From positions 1-64,000 of the forward strand of contig NC_020302.1 in the NCBI RefSeq assembly GCF_000341345.1: a stretch of DNA of 64,000 nt, given 5' to 3'. Position 1 is the first letter of the stretch; every line of letters begins with the position of its first letter. This document shows positions 40,660 to 49,259 of the stretch, piece by piece. Below the pieces are notes generated by a model. It was not told the origin of the DNA and made no database searches. It saw nothing but the letters and a program-made list of their open reading frames with translations. The translations under genes were made by a program, and so were the position numbers. Source of the DNA: Corynebacterium halotolerans YIM 70093 = DSM 44683 (GTDB lineage Bacteria > Actinomycetota > Actinomycetes > Mycobacteriales > Mycobacteriaceae).

Positions 40660-41619
40660 ATGAAGGCCCTCACCCTCACGGAGGACCGCACCGCCGACAC
40701 CCTGGCGCTCACGGACCTCGACGTCCCGGAACCCGGCCCGGGCCAGGTGCGCCTCAAGGTCCACGCCTGCGGTCTCAACCCCGTCGACCACAAGGTCGCG
40801 CCGGGACAGTCCCCCGGGCAGGTGCCCGGCATCGACGTCGCCGGCACCGTCGACGCCCTCGGCCCCGGCGTCACCCACGCGACCGCGGGCGACCGCGTCG
40901 TCGTCCACCTCGAAGTCGCGCACGGCGGCGGGCTGGCCGAGTACTGCCTCGCCCCGGCCGATGTGCTCGCGCCCATCCCGGAGTCCGTGTCCGACGCGGA
41001 CGCCGCCGCGCTGCCGTGCGCCGGCATGACCGCCTTCCAGTCCGTGGACCGCCGCCTGAAGGTCACGGGTGACGACGTCGTGCTGGTCACCGCCGCAGCC
41101 GGCGGCGTCGGCGGGTTCGCCGTGCAGCTGGCGGCATTGCGTGGGGCGCGGGTGATCGGGACGGCGTCGGCACGCAACCACGACCAGGTGCGCGAGCTCG
41201 GCGCGGACGAGGTCATCGACTACCGCAACGAGGACGTGCCCACCCGCGTGCGCGAGCTGACCGGCGGGCGCGGGGTCGACGCGGTCGTCGAGTGCGTCGG
41301 CACCGCCACCGAGCTGTTGCCGACGCTCGCGTTCGGCGGCGGGCTCGCCGCGATCACCGGCCGCCCCGACTGGGACGCCGTGCGGCAGTTCACCACCGCG
41401 CCCTCGGTCCACGAGATCGCCCTCGGCGCGGCCCACCGGCACGGCGACGTCCGGGCGCGGAGGGAACTGCGCGACATGCTCGTCGAGCTCCTCGACCTTG
41501 TGGTCGCCGGCCGCCTCGCCCCGCGGGTGACCCGCACCTTCAGTCTGGCCGAGGTGCCGCGGGCCTACGCCGGGCTGATGGACGGCCACGTCACCGGCAA
41601 GTACGTCGCCGTGATCTAG
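40660..41619 (+). CDS. Zinc-binding-dehydrogenase/quinone oxidoreductase family protein
   Basis: NADPH-dependent medium-chain reductase of the quinone oxidoreductase type. The ATG at 40660 has GGAAGGAG upstream; the frame is open earlier without a site. The 319-residue protein has the N-terminal GroES-like domain (VPEPGPGQVRLKVHACGLNPVDHKV), the Rossmann motif AAAGGVGGFAVQLA (about 145-158) and ARNHDQVRELGADEVIDYR. Zinc-ligand cysteines of alcohol dehydrogenases are missing, so it is the zinc-free class. It lies between lipocalin and an MFS transporter. Substrate unknown. Confidence 0.88.
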   Translation: MKALTLTEDRTADTLALTDLDVPEPGPGQVRLKVHACGLNPVDHKVAPGQSPGQVPGIDVAGTVDALGPGVTHATAGDRVVVHLEVAHGGGLAEYCLAPADVLAPIPESVSDADAAALPCAGMTAFQSVDRRLKVTGDDVVLVTAAAGGVGGFAVQLAALRGARVIGTASARNHDQVRELGADEVIDYRNEDVPTRVRELTGGRGVDAVVECVGTATELLPTLAFGGGLAAITGRPDWDAVRQFTTAPSVHEIALGAAHRHGDVRARRELRDMLVELLDLVVAGRLAPRVTRTFSLAEVPRAYAGLMDGHVTGKYVAVI

Positions 41620-41632
41620 CGGGGAGCCGATC

Positions 41633-42814
41633 GTGAACGCCGACCGCCGCCGGGTGCTCACCGCGCTGATGATCGCGCAGGTGATGGCCGGGCTCGCCCA
41701 CGGCGTGACCTACTCCATGGGCGCGCTGCTCGCCGCCGACATGGCCGGGCAGGCCTGGGGCGGGGCGGCGTCGACGGTGACCACCGTGGGAGCGGGACTG
41801 TGGGCCGTGCCCCTGGCGCGGCTCGTGCGGCACCGGGGCAGGCGGGCGTCGTTGAGCACGGGCCTGGTCCTGGGATCACTGGGTGCGCTCTCCGCGCTGG
41901 GCGGGGCCAACACCGGGCTGTTCCCGCTGGTCCTGCTCGGATTCCTGTTCCTGGGCGCCGCGGTGGCGATGAACCTGCAGGCCCGCTTCGCGGCGGCCGA
42001 CGTCGCCGAGGAGGAGACCCGCGGGCGCGACATCTCGCTGGTGGTGTGGTCCACCACGGTGGGCGCGGTGGCCGGCCCGCTGCTCTTCGACACCACGGAG
42101 CGTCTCGGGGAGAGCCTCGGCCTGGCATCGTTCTCCGGGGCGTACCTGGTGTGCATCCTCGCGCAGTGGGTGGCGGTCGCGGTGCTGCAGGTCATGCTGC
42201 GGCCCGACCTGCGCCCGGCGGGGGTGGGGGAGGGGGCGTCGGAAAGCGGACGGGCGCGGCTGCGCGGGCACCCGGTCGTGGGTTCGGCGATCTTCGCGGT
42301 CGCGCTCGCGCACTTCACGATGATCGCGATCATGTCCATGACCGCCGTGCACCTGCACGGCCACGGGGCGTCGATGGTCGTCGTCGGGCTGACGGTCTCC
42401 GCGCACGTCGGCGGGATGTACGCGCTGGCGCCGGTGTGGGGAGTGCTCGCCGACAAGGTGGGCACGCGGTCCACGATTCTGCTCGGCTGTGCCCTGACCC
42501 TGGCGTGCGCGGTGCTGCTCGTGCCCTTCAGCGGCGAGCAGACCGTGGTGATGGTCGCGCTCCTGCTGCTCGGGCTCGGGTGGTCGGCCACGCTCGTAGG
42601 CTCCTCGGCGATGCTCACCGCCGCCGCCCCGGACGGGCTGCGCACCGCGTTCCAGGGACGCAGCGACCTGACCATGAACATCGCCGGCGCACTCGGCGGG
42701 GTGGTGGCCGGGCCGGTGGTCTCCACGTTCGGGATGCCGTGGATGGCGGGGCTGGTGATCGTGCTCGTCGCCGTGCAGATGAGTGGGGTGGCGGTGATGT
42801 GGCGGGATAGGTAA
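41633..42814 (+). CDS. MFS transporter
   Basis: A 393-residue major facilitator with about 12 helices and GTG start 13 bp after the previous stop, so the three genes from 39995 are probably cotranscribed. The loop 2-3 motif is present as RLVRHRGRRASL, and the central loop (about residues 195-220) is charged. Motif-like GVLADKVGTRSTILLGCAL starts the second half. The drug/metabolite substrate cannot be read from the sequence. Confidence 0.85.
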   Translation: MNADRRRVLTALMIAQVMAGLAHGVTYSMGALLAADMAGQAWGGAASTVTTVGAGLWAVPLARLVRHRGRRASLSTGLVLGSLGALSALGGANTGLFPLVLLGFLFLGAAVAMNLQARFAAADVAEEETRGRDISLVVWSTTVGAVAGPLLFDTTERLGESLGLASFSGAYLVCILAQWVAVAVLQVMLRPDLRPAGVGEGASESGRARLRGHPVVGSAIFAVALAHFTMIAIMSMTAVHLHGHGASMVVVGLTVSAHVGGMYALAPVWGVLADKVGTRSTILLGCALTLACAVLLVPFSGEQTVVMVALLLLGLGWSATLVGSSAMLTAAAPDGLRTAFQGRSDLTMNIAGALGGVVAGPVVSTFGMPWMAGLVIVLVAVQMSGVAVMWRDR

Positions 42815-43044
42815 GGGTGGTCGGATCAACATTTCCTCACTCGTGCCCACAGGCATCCTCTACGAGTTGCGGTCGCGTGGCTCGGTCCTGGCCGCCTCGT
42901 TTGCGGCGTGAACCGCCATACTCCTGCTCCCGCTGCTGGTCTTCGTCATCTGAGTGCACACCCGAAGGTGGAATGGGGTGCCCGTAGAGCCGGGCACAAA
43001 CGACCGCGGTACCACAGGAGCGGCATTGACACGGCCCACGACAT

Positions 43045-44610
43045 TCAGGCGGAGGTGTCTGTATCCGGCCTTCTCCTCTGCGAGTTGACGAGGCGGGCGA
43101 CCACTGGCCATGCGAACACCAACATCGCGAGAACCATCATGGGTATGTCGCCCATTCGCGCGTATGGCGTCCTGCCAGTGTGAAGTGGAACGGTTGCTGT
43201 CAGTAGTTCGCTCGTGCCCAAGTCGCTGAGCTGGGACACTGTCCCATCAGGTTGGATGACCGCCGAGTAGCCGGTGGGGGCAGCCTGAAGCACGGTGCGG
43301 CCGAACTCGCTGGCACGCATCCGGGAGGCAGCCACTTCGACCGCGGGTACTTCATCAGTGACGAACGACGAGGCGTTGGTCGGTGCAAGAAGCAGCTGCC
43401 CGCCCTGGCGGACGGCATCAGCGACCCGGGAGGCGAAGAACACCTCGTAGGAGATGACTATCCCCAGTCGTGGGGTCCCTTCCGGGTCAAGCACCGCGGG
43501 CCCCTCGCCAACAATGGCATCACGCGGCACGAATCGCGTGTCCTCACTGAGCCGTTCGAACAAATCCCGCAGGGGAATGTACTCACCGAAAGGCACACGG
43601 TGCTGCTTTTCATAGCGGCCCAACCGGGCACCGTCCGGACCCCACAACACCGACGCGTTCCGGAATCCCTCCCCTTCAGACTCGGTAACCCCAACGACAA
43701 CGTGGGTCTCGAGCCGCCGGGCCACCTCCGCAAAGGCTGCATCGATGGAGGATCCGGCAACGGGGCCGTCAACATTGGCGACATTTTCGGGCAGCAGGAC
43801 CAGATCGGGGCTACCCGTGATGCCCTCCACTGTCTGTAGGTGCCTACGGGTGGTATCAAACGAGCCGGTGTCGATGGCGTGAAGCCCGCGGGGGCCTCCC
43901 CCTTGGACGAGCACAACATCAAGGGCGCCTTCTGTCGCATCACCCACGGCAGCTGGGGCAGCCAACGGCACCGCCAGTGCGCCTACGACTGCGACCACCG
44001 ATATTCTCCGGGTTCGTCGCGGACCGAGGATGACAGCGGCGACACCGGCACCCGAGATTACAGCCAACGCGGTCACCAGCAGGGACCCGCCCAAGGGGGC
44101 CGCAGCCATGAAGGGACCGTCAGGCTGGCTCAGCCCGAACGCGGGCAGCGGGAAACCGCCGAATGGGAGCCGGTGCTGCACCGCCTCCAACACCACCAAG
44201 GCGGCAGGCGTGAGCAGCCACCACCCCGACCAGCTCTGACGGAAAGTGATATCGCTGCGTGAGACAGCGGCAACCAACGTCAATAGCAGCGTTTGGAAGG
44301 CCACAACTGCTACGTATCCGGCCACATTGAAATCAGCGAGCCAATCCAGGGCAATAGCGTAGTGAACCACCCCACCCAATCCACCGAGCCAGAAACGGTG
44401 GCGGAGTGGCTGGCCTGCCAGGGCCAGCATGAACACCGCCACACCCACCGGGAACAGCACCCACCAACCGCGGGGCGGTAGGGCCAACCACCATACGAGC
44501 GCGGCTGCCCCCATCGAAGCGGCGCTTACGGCCAGCCTGCCCCAACTGTCACCAGCTCTCCCTCCCGGAGGTGGTGAGTCCGTCACGGTCCGCTTGCTTG
44601 TGGTGGTCAC
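43045..44610 (-). CDS. lnt: Apolipoprotein N-acyltransferase-like protein, Ser at the catalytic Cys position
   Basis: Lnt adds the third acyl chain to lipoproteins in the membrane. The 521-residue protein has about six N-terminal helices and a carbon-nitrogen hydrolase domain. The catalytic Glu is in LLPENV (about 274) and Lys in YEKQHRVPFGEYIP (about 335). The nucleophile position reads VISYEVFF, so Ser387 replaces the Cys that E. coli Lnt has at 387. A C-terminal membrane helix follows. The gene is divergent from a TlpA-like thioredoxin with a BlaI-type operator between, and opens an accessory envelope-redox island. Activity may be altered or lost. Confidence 0.82.
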   Translation of the reverse strand: MTTTSKRTVTDSPPPGGRAGDSWGRLAVSAASMGAAALVWWLALPPRGWWVLFPVGVAVFMLALAGQPLRHRFWLGGLGGVVHYAIALDWLADFNVAGYVAVVAFQTLLLTLVAAVSRSDITFRQSWSGWWLLTPAALVVLEAVQHRLPFGGFPLPAFGLSQPDGPFMAAAPLGGSLLVTALAVISGAGVAAVILGPRRTRRISVVAVVGALAVPLAAPAAVGDATEGALDVVLVQGGGPRGLHAIDTGSFDTTRRHLQTVEGITGSPDLVLLPENVANVDGPVAGSSIDAAFAEVARRLETHVVVGVTESEGEGFRNASVLWGPDGARLGRYEKQHRVPFGEYIPLRDLFERLSEDTRFVPRDAIVGEGPAVLDPEGTPRLGIVISYEVFFASRVADAVRQGGQLLLAPTNASSFVTDEVPAVEVAASRMRASEFGRTVLQAAPTGYSAVIQPDGTVSQLSDLGTSELLTATVPLHTGRTPYARMGDIPMMVLAMLVFAWPVVARLVNSQRRRPDTDTSA

Positions 44611-44675
44611 ACCAACCTCGCTTCTCTTGTGGCACTAGGGGATTTCTCGTCCGGAACCTGGACGCCCAGATTGCT

Positions 44676-44707
44676 ACTATGGCACGTAGTCGACTACGTA
44701 ATATAGT
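44676..44707. promoter_or_regulatory. BlaI/CopY-type operator, lnt-tlpA divergent promoter
   Basis: ACGTAGTCGACTACGT (44684-44699) is a perfect 16-bp palindrome flanked by ACTAT (44676-44680) and ATAGT (44703-44707). Its core TAGTCGACTA recurs twice in the divergent promoter beside the BlaI-family gene. Confidence 0.8.
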
Positions 44708-44901
44708 AACCTCAATTCGATCGCGGGCCATGGCTCCTGCCGCAGGATGAGCACATGACGCGAGGTGCCGATTAAACAAGCGCCTAGGGATATGGGGAAA
44801 GCAACAGCACCGTCGGCGCGCCAGAGGCTACAGCAAGGCCGGCGGTGCTTGCCAAGAAAGGTGACCGCGCACAACTGCTGGAGGCAGTAGGAGTATTTGG
44901 G

Positions 44902-45537
44902 ATGAATAACAGCATCAAGGGATACCTCATCGGCGGGGTGTTACTGGCCATCTTGGTTGTCCTCGCCGTTCCGGTCATGCTCAGTGGTCCGGAAGACCAG
45001 AGGCCAGGTGTGGTTCTTCGATCGCAGGAACCGGAGCCTGATCCGGTTGACGATATCGCCCCGAATCCGGCCGAGGTACCCCAAGGGGTGCGGCCCCGCT
45101 GTACCGGACAAGGTGCTGCTGGCGTGGAACTTCCCTGTCTGGGGGCAGAAAATGGTGATACTCCGGCTGATGGTCAGCCTGAGGACACCGAGGCGAGCGT
45201 GATCAATGTCTGGGCCTGGTGGTGCGAGCCCTGCCGGGAGGAGCTGCCTATTTTTGATGAGTTCGCCGACGCGCACCCGGAATACAACGTGGTGGGCGTG
45301 CATGCAGATGCTTATCCGGCCAACGGCGTGGAGATGCTTGACTCTCTAGGGGTCGATCTTCCCAGCTACCAGGATGGTGACAATACGTTTGCGGGAACGC
45401 TCGGCTTGCCGGGGGTGGTTCCCATCACGGTCTTGGCGGTCGATGGGGAGCAGGTCGCCGTGTTCGCGCAGACCTTCCGGTCGGTGGAGGAACTCGAGCA
45501 GAAAGTCGCCGAAGGACTGATTGGCCAAGGGGCATGA
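44902..45537 (+). CDS. TlpA-like membrane-anchored thioredoxin
   Basis: Extracytoplasmic thiol-disulfide reductase. ATG 44902 is preceded by AGGAG; 211 residues. An N-terminal signal anchor (YLIGGVLLAILVVLAVPVML, about 8-27) is followed by a linker. The thioredoxin fold has active site WAWWCEPCREELP (Cys109 and Cys112) and the cis-proline motif GVVPITVLA. Two additional cysteines (RPRCTG and ELPCLG) lie before the fold. It converges with a CcdA gene, which could supply electrons, and shares the BlaI-type operator with lnt. Confidence 0.88.
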   Translation: MNNSIKGYLIGGVLLAILVVLAVPVMLSGPEDQRPGVVLRSQEPEPDPVDDIAPNPAEVPQGVRPRCTGQGAAGVELPCLGAENGDTPADGQPEDTEASVINVWAWWCEPCREELPIFDEFADAHPEYNVVGVHADAYPANGVEMLDSLGVDLPSYQDGDNTFAGTLGLPGVVPITVLAVDGEQVAVFAQTFRSVEELEQKVAEGLIGQGA

Positions 45538-45540
45538 GCC

Positions 45541-45573
45541 TTCCAGCCGCCGATAGGCTGCCGGCGGCTGGAA
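45541..45573. terminator. Bidirectional hairpin between tlpA-like and ccdA
   Basis: TTCCAGCCGCC (45541-45551) and GGCGGCTGGAA (45563-45573) form a perfect 11-bp stem between convergent genes, without a T-run. Confidence 0.55.
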
Positions 45574-45577
45574 AGAA

Positions 45578-46390
45578 CTACAGTAAGGTGGCGCCGTATT
45601 CCACGGTCCATTGACGTACCCAGTTGATGAAGTAAGCCCAGGCTCCGCTGAGCAGGGCAATACCGACGAGGACCATCAGCACACCCCCGAGTATCTGGAT
45701 CTTCCGTGAATGACGCCGCAGCCAGTCAATCGTGCGCATGGCCCGGGCGGAGCCGAAGGCAACCAGCAAAAACGGCAGGCCGAGTCCCAGGCAGTAGCCA
45801 ATGATGAGGGCGACCCCGCGTACTGCGGTCATCCCCTCGGTGCCGGCGGAAACGGAGATGATCGCCGCCAGTGTGGGTCCCAGGCACGGGGTCCAACCCA
45901 GGGCAAAGACCCCGCCGAGCAGCGGGGCACCGAGCCAGGTCGTCCACCCCTTCGGGCTCAACCGGGTGTCGCGCTGCAGAGCGGGCACGAGCCCCATGAA
46001 CACCAGTCCCATGAGGATGGTGACCACGCCCCCGAGGCGCATGAGCGTATCCGCATTGAGGGTGAGCATGCTGATGGCGCCGAAAGCAGTCACCGTGGCC
46101 AGTACGAAGACGACGGTGAAGCCGAGGATGAACAGTCCGGCCGCACCGGCTACCGCCCACTGGCGTTTCGTGATCACCGGTCCGCGCTGCGCGTCGTAGT
46201 CGACCTCGGCCCCGACCACCCCAGCCAGGTAGGACATGTAGCCGGGGACGAGCGGGATGACACACGGGGAGGCGAAGGAGACCAGGCCCGCGGCGGCGGC
46301 AGCGAGAATGCCGAGCAGCAAGGGGCCGGTCGCAGCGGTGGTGGCGAACTGCTCACCGATCGCCAGCTGCGCCAGCACATCGACGGTCAT
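45578..46390 (-). CDS. ccdA: CcdA-type cytochrome c biogenesis/thiol transport protein
   Basis: Carries electrons from cytoplasmic thioredoxin across the membrane to TlpA/ResA-like proteins. The 270-residue protein has about six helices. The redox cysteines are in SFASPCVIPLVPGY (about residue 43) and GWTPCLGPTLAA (about 165), the standard CcdA pair. The ATG has an AGGAGG site. The 187 bp between it and the upstream CcdA-like gene holds no gene that I can recognise. Partners are likely the TlpA-like and DsbA-like proteins of this island. Confidence 0.9.
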   Translation of the reverse strand: MTVDVLAQLAIGEQFATTAATGPLLLGILAAAAAGLVSFASPCVIPLVPGYMSYLAGVVGAEVDYDAQRGPVITKRQWAVAGAAGLFILGFTVVFVLATVTAFGAISMLTLNADTLMRLGGVVTILMGLVFMGLVPALQRDTRLSPKGWTTWLGAPLLGGVFALGWTPCLGPTLAAIISVSAGTEGMTAVRGVALIIGYCLGLGLPFLLVAFGSARAMRTIDWLRRHSRKIQILGGVLMVLVGIALLSGAWAYFINWVRQWTVEYGATLL

Positions 46391-46577
46391 AGGGGTATAC
46401 CTCCTCGGCCAGGGTTATGGCGATGTCCAGGATGCCCTCGACAATGACCTTCGAGGGGGCACCGCGGCCGACCGGTGCTCGATACCCAGGACGCTGTGGG
46501 GTGAGATGGCCGGGGCCGGCACGCTACCGATCGCGGCCGACCCCGGGGGCACGTGTGATCGGGGTGATCCATCGCGG

Positions 46578-47447
46578 TCAGCGGGTGATGGTCCAACCGC
46601 TTTCCCGGACAGCGTGTGAGGTGTCCTGGGGATCTCTTCGTTTGTTCCACATAAGAAGGATCACGGCGGCGATAAGGATGATGGCCACAATGTCGATAAG
46701 CGGATTGCCGAATAGGGAGGCTGCCTGCTGCAGCCATGCCTGTGTCTCGGCGGGGACTAGTTCTGGCACGCCGACCAGTCCGTTGGTGGTCCAGAAGATA
46801 ATGCCGACCACGATGATCAGCCCTCCGCTGATGACTGAGGTGGTGTGCCACTGTCGGCCGAGGAAACTAAACCCTCGGCCGCGCAACATGCGTTGCCCGC
46901 GTTGTCCGATTCGGGTCCACAGGGCGGCGATCACGATCAGGGGCAGGACCATTCCGGCCCCATACGTGCTCAAGATCAGCGCTGAGGAGAAGGCATTGCC
47001 GCTGGTGGCCGCGAGGGTCAACACCGCCCCCAGGATAGGGCCGGAACAAAACCCGGCGACACTGCTCGTCATGCCCAGTAGGAAGCTTTTTCCCAGTCCG
47101 GTCGACGCTACCGCTCGTGACTGCAGGCTGGATTGGCCGGGGAGGAGTCGGGAGGTGTCAAAGCCGTGGCCGAAGATCTGCACGATGCCCAGCAAGATCA
47201 GCACGAGAGAGGAGATCACGATGATGGTCTGTCGGTGCGAGACGAACAATTCCCCCAGGAACCCGGCCCCCAGCCCGAGCGGGACGAACAGCACCAAAAG
47301 ACCGGCGTAGAAGATGACCCCGTGAAGCAGGAGCCGTGGACCAGCACCTACTGAGGAGGCGAAAAAGGCGGGAAGGAGCAACGCGGCACAGGGGCTCAAC
47401 AGGGCCAGCACACCGCCGAGAAAAGCGCTCACCAGACCGACGTCCAC
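46578..47447 (-). CDS. Second CcdA/DsbD-like membrane protein
   Basis: A 289-residue protein with about six helices and the same fold as the previous gene but low similarity. Redox cysteines sit in LALLSPCAALLLP (about 20) and SSVAGFCSGPILG (about 132), so the second motif is FCSGP rather than TPCLGP. It starts 4 bp after the stop of the DsbA-like gene and is translationally close to it, so it is likely the electron donor or acceptor for that protein. Confidence 0.85.
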   Translation of the reverse strand: MDVGLVSAFLGGVLALLSPCAALLLPAFFASSVGAGPRLLLHGVIFYAGLLVLFVPLGLGAGFLGELFVSHRQTIIVISSLVLILLGIVQIFGHGFDTSRLLPGQSSLQSRAVASTGLGKSFLLGMTSSVAGFCSGPILGAVLTLAATSGNAFSSALILSTYGAGMVLPLIVIAALWTRIGQRGQRMLRGRGFSFLGRQWHTTSVISGGLIIVVGIIFWTTNGLVGVPELVPAETQAWLQQAASLFGNPLIDIVAIILIAAVILLMWNKRRDPQDTSHAVRESGWTITR

Positions 47448-47451
47448 GTGT

Positions 47452-48222
47452 CTACTCCTTGTCCGAGAGGGCTGGTTCCACAGCGCCCAGGAACACCTCG
47501 GTCGGCTGTGCCCCCATGATCGGCTGGCCGCCCAGGATGAACGCCGGTGTGGAGTAGACCCCCAAGTCCGGTCCCAACTGTGCGTTACCTGCCACCACCT
47601 CGGCGGTTTCCGGGGCGTGGAAGTCGGCTGTGAAGGCCTCGGTATCCAGGCCCAGGTCCCCGGCCAGGGCGATCAGTGCTTCGTCACTGAGTTGTTCTTC
47701 TGAGCGGTTTTCACCGTTGTTGAACAAGGCGTGGTGGTACTCCAGGTAGGCGTCTTCGCCCTGGAGGGCCGCAGCGTACGCGGCGCGGGACGCCCGTTCC
47801 GAGGCTGGCCCGAACAGGTTCAGATCACGCCACTCGATCCGCAGGTCCCCGGCCTTGGCGTACTCCATCATCGCCGGCAGGGTCTCTGCGCTCCATTTGG
47901 CGCAGTAGGGGCACTGGTAGTCGGAGAAGACCACCAGCCCCACCGGTGCATCCACCGGGCCCACCGCCAAAGGATCTGTCTCATCCCTGGTCTCCACGGC
48001 GGTGAGATCTGGTCCCGCGGGCTCCTGCGCACTTCCCCCCTGGGAGGGGACTTCCGGTCCTACCTGTGCTCCTGCTGCAGTCTGCGGACCGGCTCCCGCG
48101 GAACCGGTGTCCCGGCTCATGACCACAACGATGCCGATGAGCACCACCGCGACGGCGATAATAATTGCCGGAACCACCCACGTGTTTTTGCGGGACCTGC
48201 GGGTGTCGGATCCTCGGGCCAT
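47452..48222 (-). CDS. DsbA family thiol-disulfide oxidoreductase, membrane anchored
   Basis: Introduces or isomerises disulfides outside the membrane. The 256-residue protein has a basic N-terminus (MARGSDTRRSRKN), one membrane helix (TWVVPAIIIAVAVVLIGIVVV, about 14-34), a linker of about 50 residues and a thioredoxin-fold domain. The active site is FSDYQCPYCAKW (about residues 97-108), and the cis-Pro loop is GVYSTPAFILGG. The layout matches Corynebacterium MdbA-like and BdbD-like enzymes. Its promoter is divergent from the 48350 gene and carries two BlaI-type operators. Confidence 0.9.
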   Translation of the reverse strand: MARGSDTRRSRKNTWVVPAIIIAVAVVLIGIVVVMSRDTGSAGAGPQTAAGAQVGPEVPSQGGSAQEPAGPDLTAVETRDETDPLAVGPVDAPVGLVVFSDYQCPYCAKWSAETLPAMMEYAKAGDLRIEWRDLNLFGPASERASRAAYAAALQGEDAYLEYHHALFNNGENRSEEQLSDEALIALAGDLGLDTEAFTADFHAPETAEVVAGNAQLGPDLGVYSTPAFILGGQPIMGAQPTEVFLGAVEPALSDKE

Positions 48223-48275
48223 GTGACTTTCCCTCCATGCCCCCCTGTAGGGGCAGCTCTGCTACAAAACTAAAT

Positions 48276-48315
48276 CGACTATGACACATAGTCGACTACC
48301 TGTCATAGTCGACTA
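48276..48315. promoter_or_regulatory. Tandem BlaI/CopY-type operators
   Basis: TAGTCGACTA occurs at 48289-48298 and 48306-48315, 17 bp apart. CGACTATG (48276-48283) and CATAGTCG (48287-48294) add an overlapping inverted repeat. The sites sit between the DsbA-like gene and the operon that encodes the BlaI-family repressor, so autoregulation is likely. Confidence 0.85.
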
Positions 48316-48349
48316 CGCGGAGTAGTTGATCTGTGGCAGGCTGAGGGGC

Positions 48350-48898
48350 ATGGAAAACTCGACAGTCCTGGTTCTCGAGCGCCCCCGGCAGGGGCGTCGG
48401 GATGTGCTCACGGCATTGTCCTGGTGGGCTCCCCGCCACGTTATGATCGCGCTTGTTACCGCGGTGGTGGTCGCGCTCTTCATCGGTGTGCCCAGTGTGC
48501 TCATCCCGAATCCGTGGTTTGGTCGGGAGATTCCCACAGTGTGGTGGAATTACCCCGTCTGGCTGGTGACCTCGGGGTTGTCCGGCATGCTCATCACCAC
48601 CTACGTGACAACTGACGGGTCGGATGCTCGGGAGCAGGACCGTGGCGCGCAACGGTCGAGCCACCTGGGACTGGCCGGAGGGGCTCTGGCCTGGTTCGCG
48701 GTGGGGTGTCCGGTCTGCAATAAAATTGTGCTCTTGGCCCTTGGCTACTCCGGGGCCCTGACGTGGTTTGCCCCCGCACAGCCCTATCTCGCGTTAATCG
48801 GGCTGGTGCTGACTGCTATCGCCCTCATGTGGCGGCTCCGGGGGCAGGTATCGTGTCCGATGCCCGAGCGACAGAAGGAGTCGACCAATGAGCACTGA
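48350..48898 (+). CDS. Integral membrane protein with CPVC motif (hypothetical)
   Basis: A 182-residue protein starting MENSTVLVLERPRQGRRD with four predicted helices (about 30-50, 65-85, 105-125 and 135-155). The sequence AVGCPVCNKIVLLALGYSGALTWFAPAQPYL places a CxxC pair at the membrane surface, consistent with a role in thiol-disulfide exchange alongside the DsbA-like and CcdA-like neighbours. No known family could be named with confidence. It overlaps the BlaI-family gene by 11 bp. Confidence 0.7.
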   Translation: MENSTVLVLERPRQGRRDVLTALSWWAPRHVMIALVTAVVVALFIGVPSVLIPNPWFGREIPTVWWNYPVWLVTSGLSGMLITTYVTTDGSDAREQDRGAQRSSHLGLAGGALAWFAVGCPVCNKIVLLALGYSGALTWFAPAQPYLALIGLVLTAIALMWRLRGQVSCPMPERQKESTNEH

Positions 48899-49259
48899 GC
48901 GGGGAATTCCGGCCCTGGGACCGCTGGAAGAGCAGGTGATGCACATTTTGTGGAATCACGGGCAACTGACGGTCCGGGAGGTCATCGACCACCTCCCCGG
49001 GGACCCGGCCTACACGACGATCGCGACCGTCCTACGCCACCTGGGGGGCAAGGGAATGGTCACCGTCGTCAAGGACGGGCGCTCGGCCCGGCATGCCGTC
49101 CAAATGAGCAGGGAGGAATACACCGCCGGAATCATGGACCAGGCCCTTGAGGCCAGTCGGAACCGGACCGCATCAATCCTCCACTTCGTCGACACCATCG
49201 GCGAGGACGACCGTGCCCTGCTTCGGGAATATCTGCAACGGCAGGAAGGGCGGCCATGA
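48888..49259 (+). CDS. BlaI/MecI/CopY family transcriptional repressor
   Basis: A 123-residue winged-helix regulator: LGPLEEQVMHILWNHGQLTVREV, then YTTIATVLRHLGGKGMVTV, the usual recognition helix and wing, and a C-terminal dimerisation helix. Members dissociate from DNA after cleavage by an M56 sensor protease, or bind copper (CopY type); no CxC metal motif is seen here, which argues against copper. It overlaps the M56 gene by 4 bp. The TAGTCGACTA operators in two nearby promoters are its probable sites. Confidence 0.92.
   Translation: MSTERGIPALGPLEEQVMHILWNHGQLTVREVIDHLPGDPAYTTIATVLRHLGGKGMVTVVKDGRSARHAVQMSREEYTAGIMDQALEASRNRTASILHFVDTIGEDDRALLREYLQRQEGRP

Noticed and set aside
42815..43044. 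Possible transposase or peptide gene between the MFS and lnt-like genes
   Set aside because: Frames are short, stops are frequent, and no domain is recognised.
46391..46577. Short open frame (reads HLTPQRPGYRAPVGRGAPSK) between the two ccdA-like genes
   Set aside because: It has no ATG, GTG or TTG start after the preceding stop and overlaps the ccdA start; no family resemblance.
48276..48315. Copper-responsive CopY operators
   Set aside because: The regulator is CopY-like in fold but lacks the CxC metal motif, and no copper ATPase or CopZ gene is nearby; a BlaI/M56 redox interpretation is preferred.
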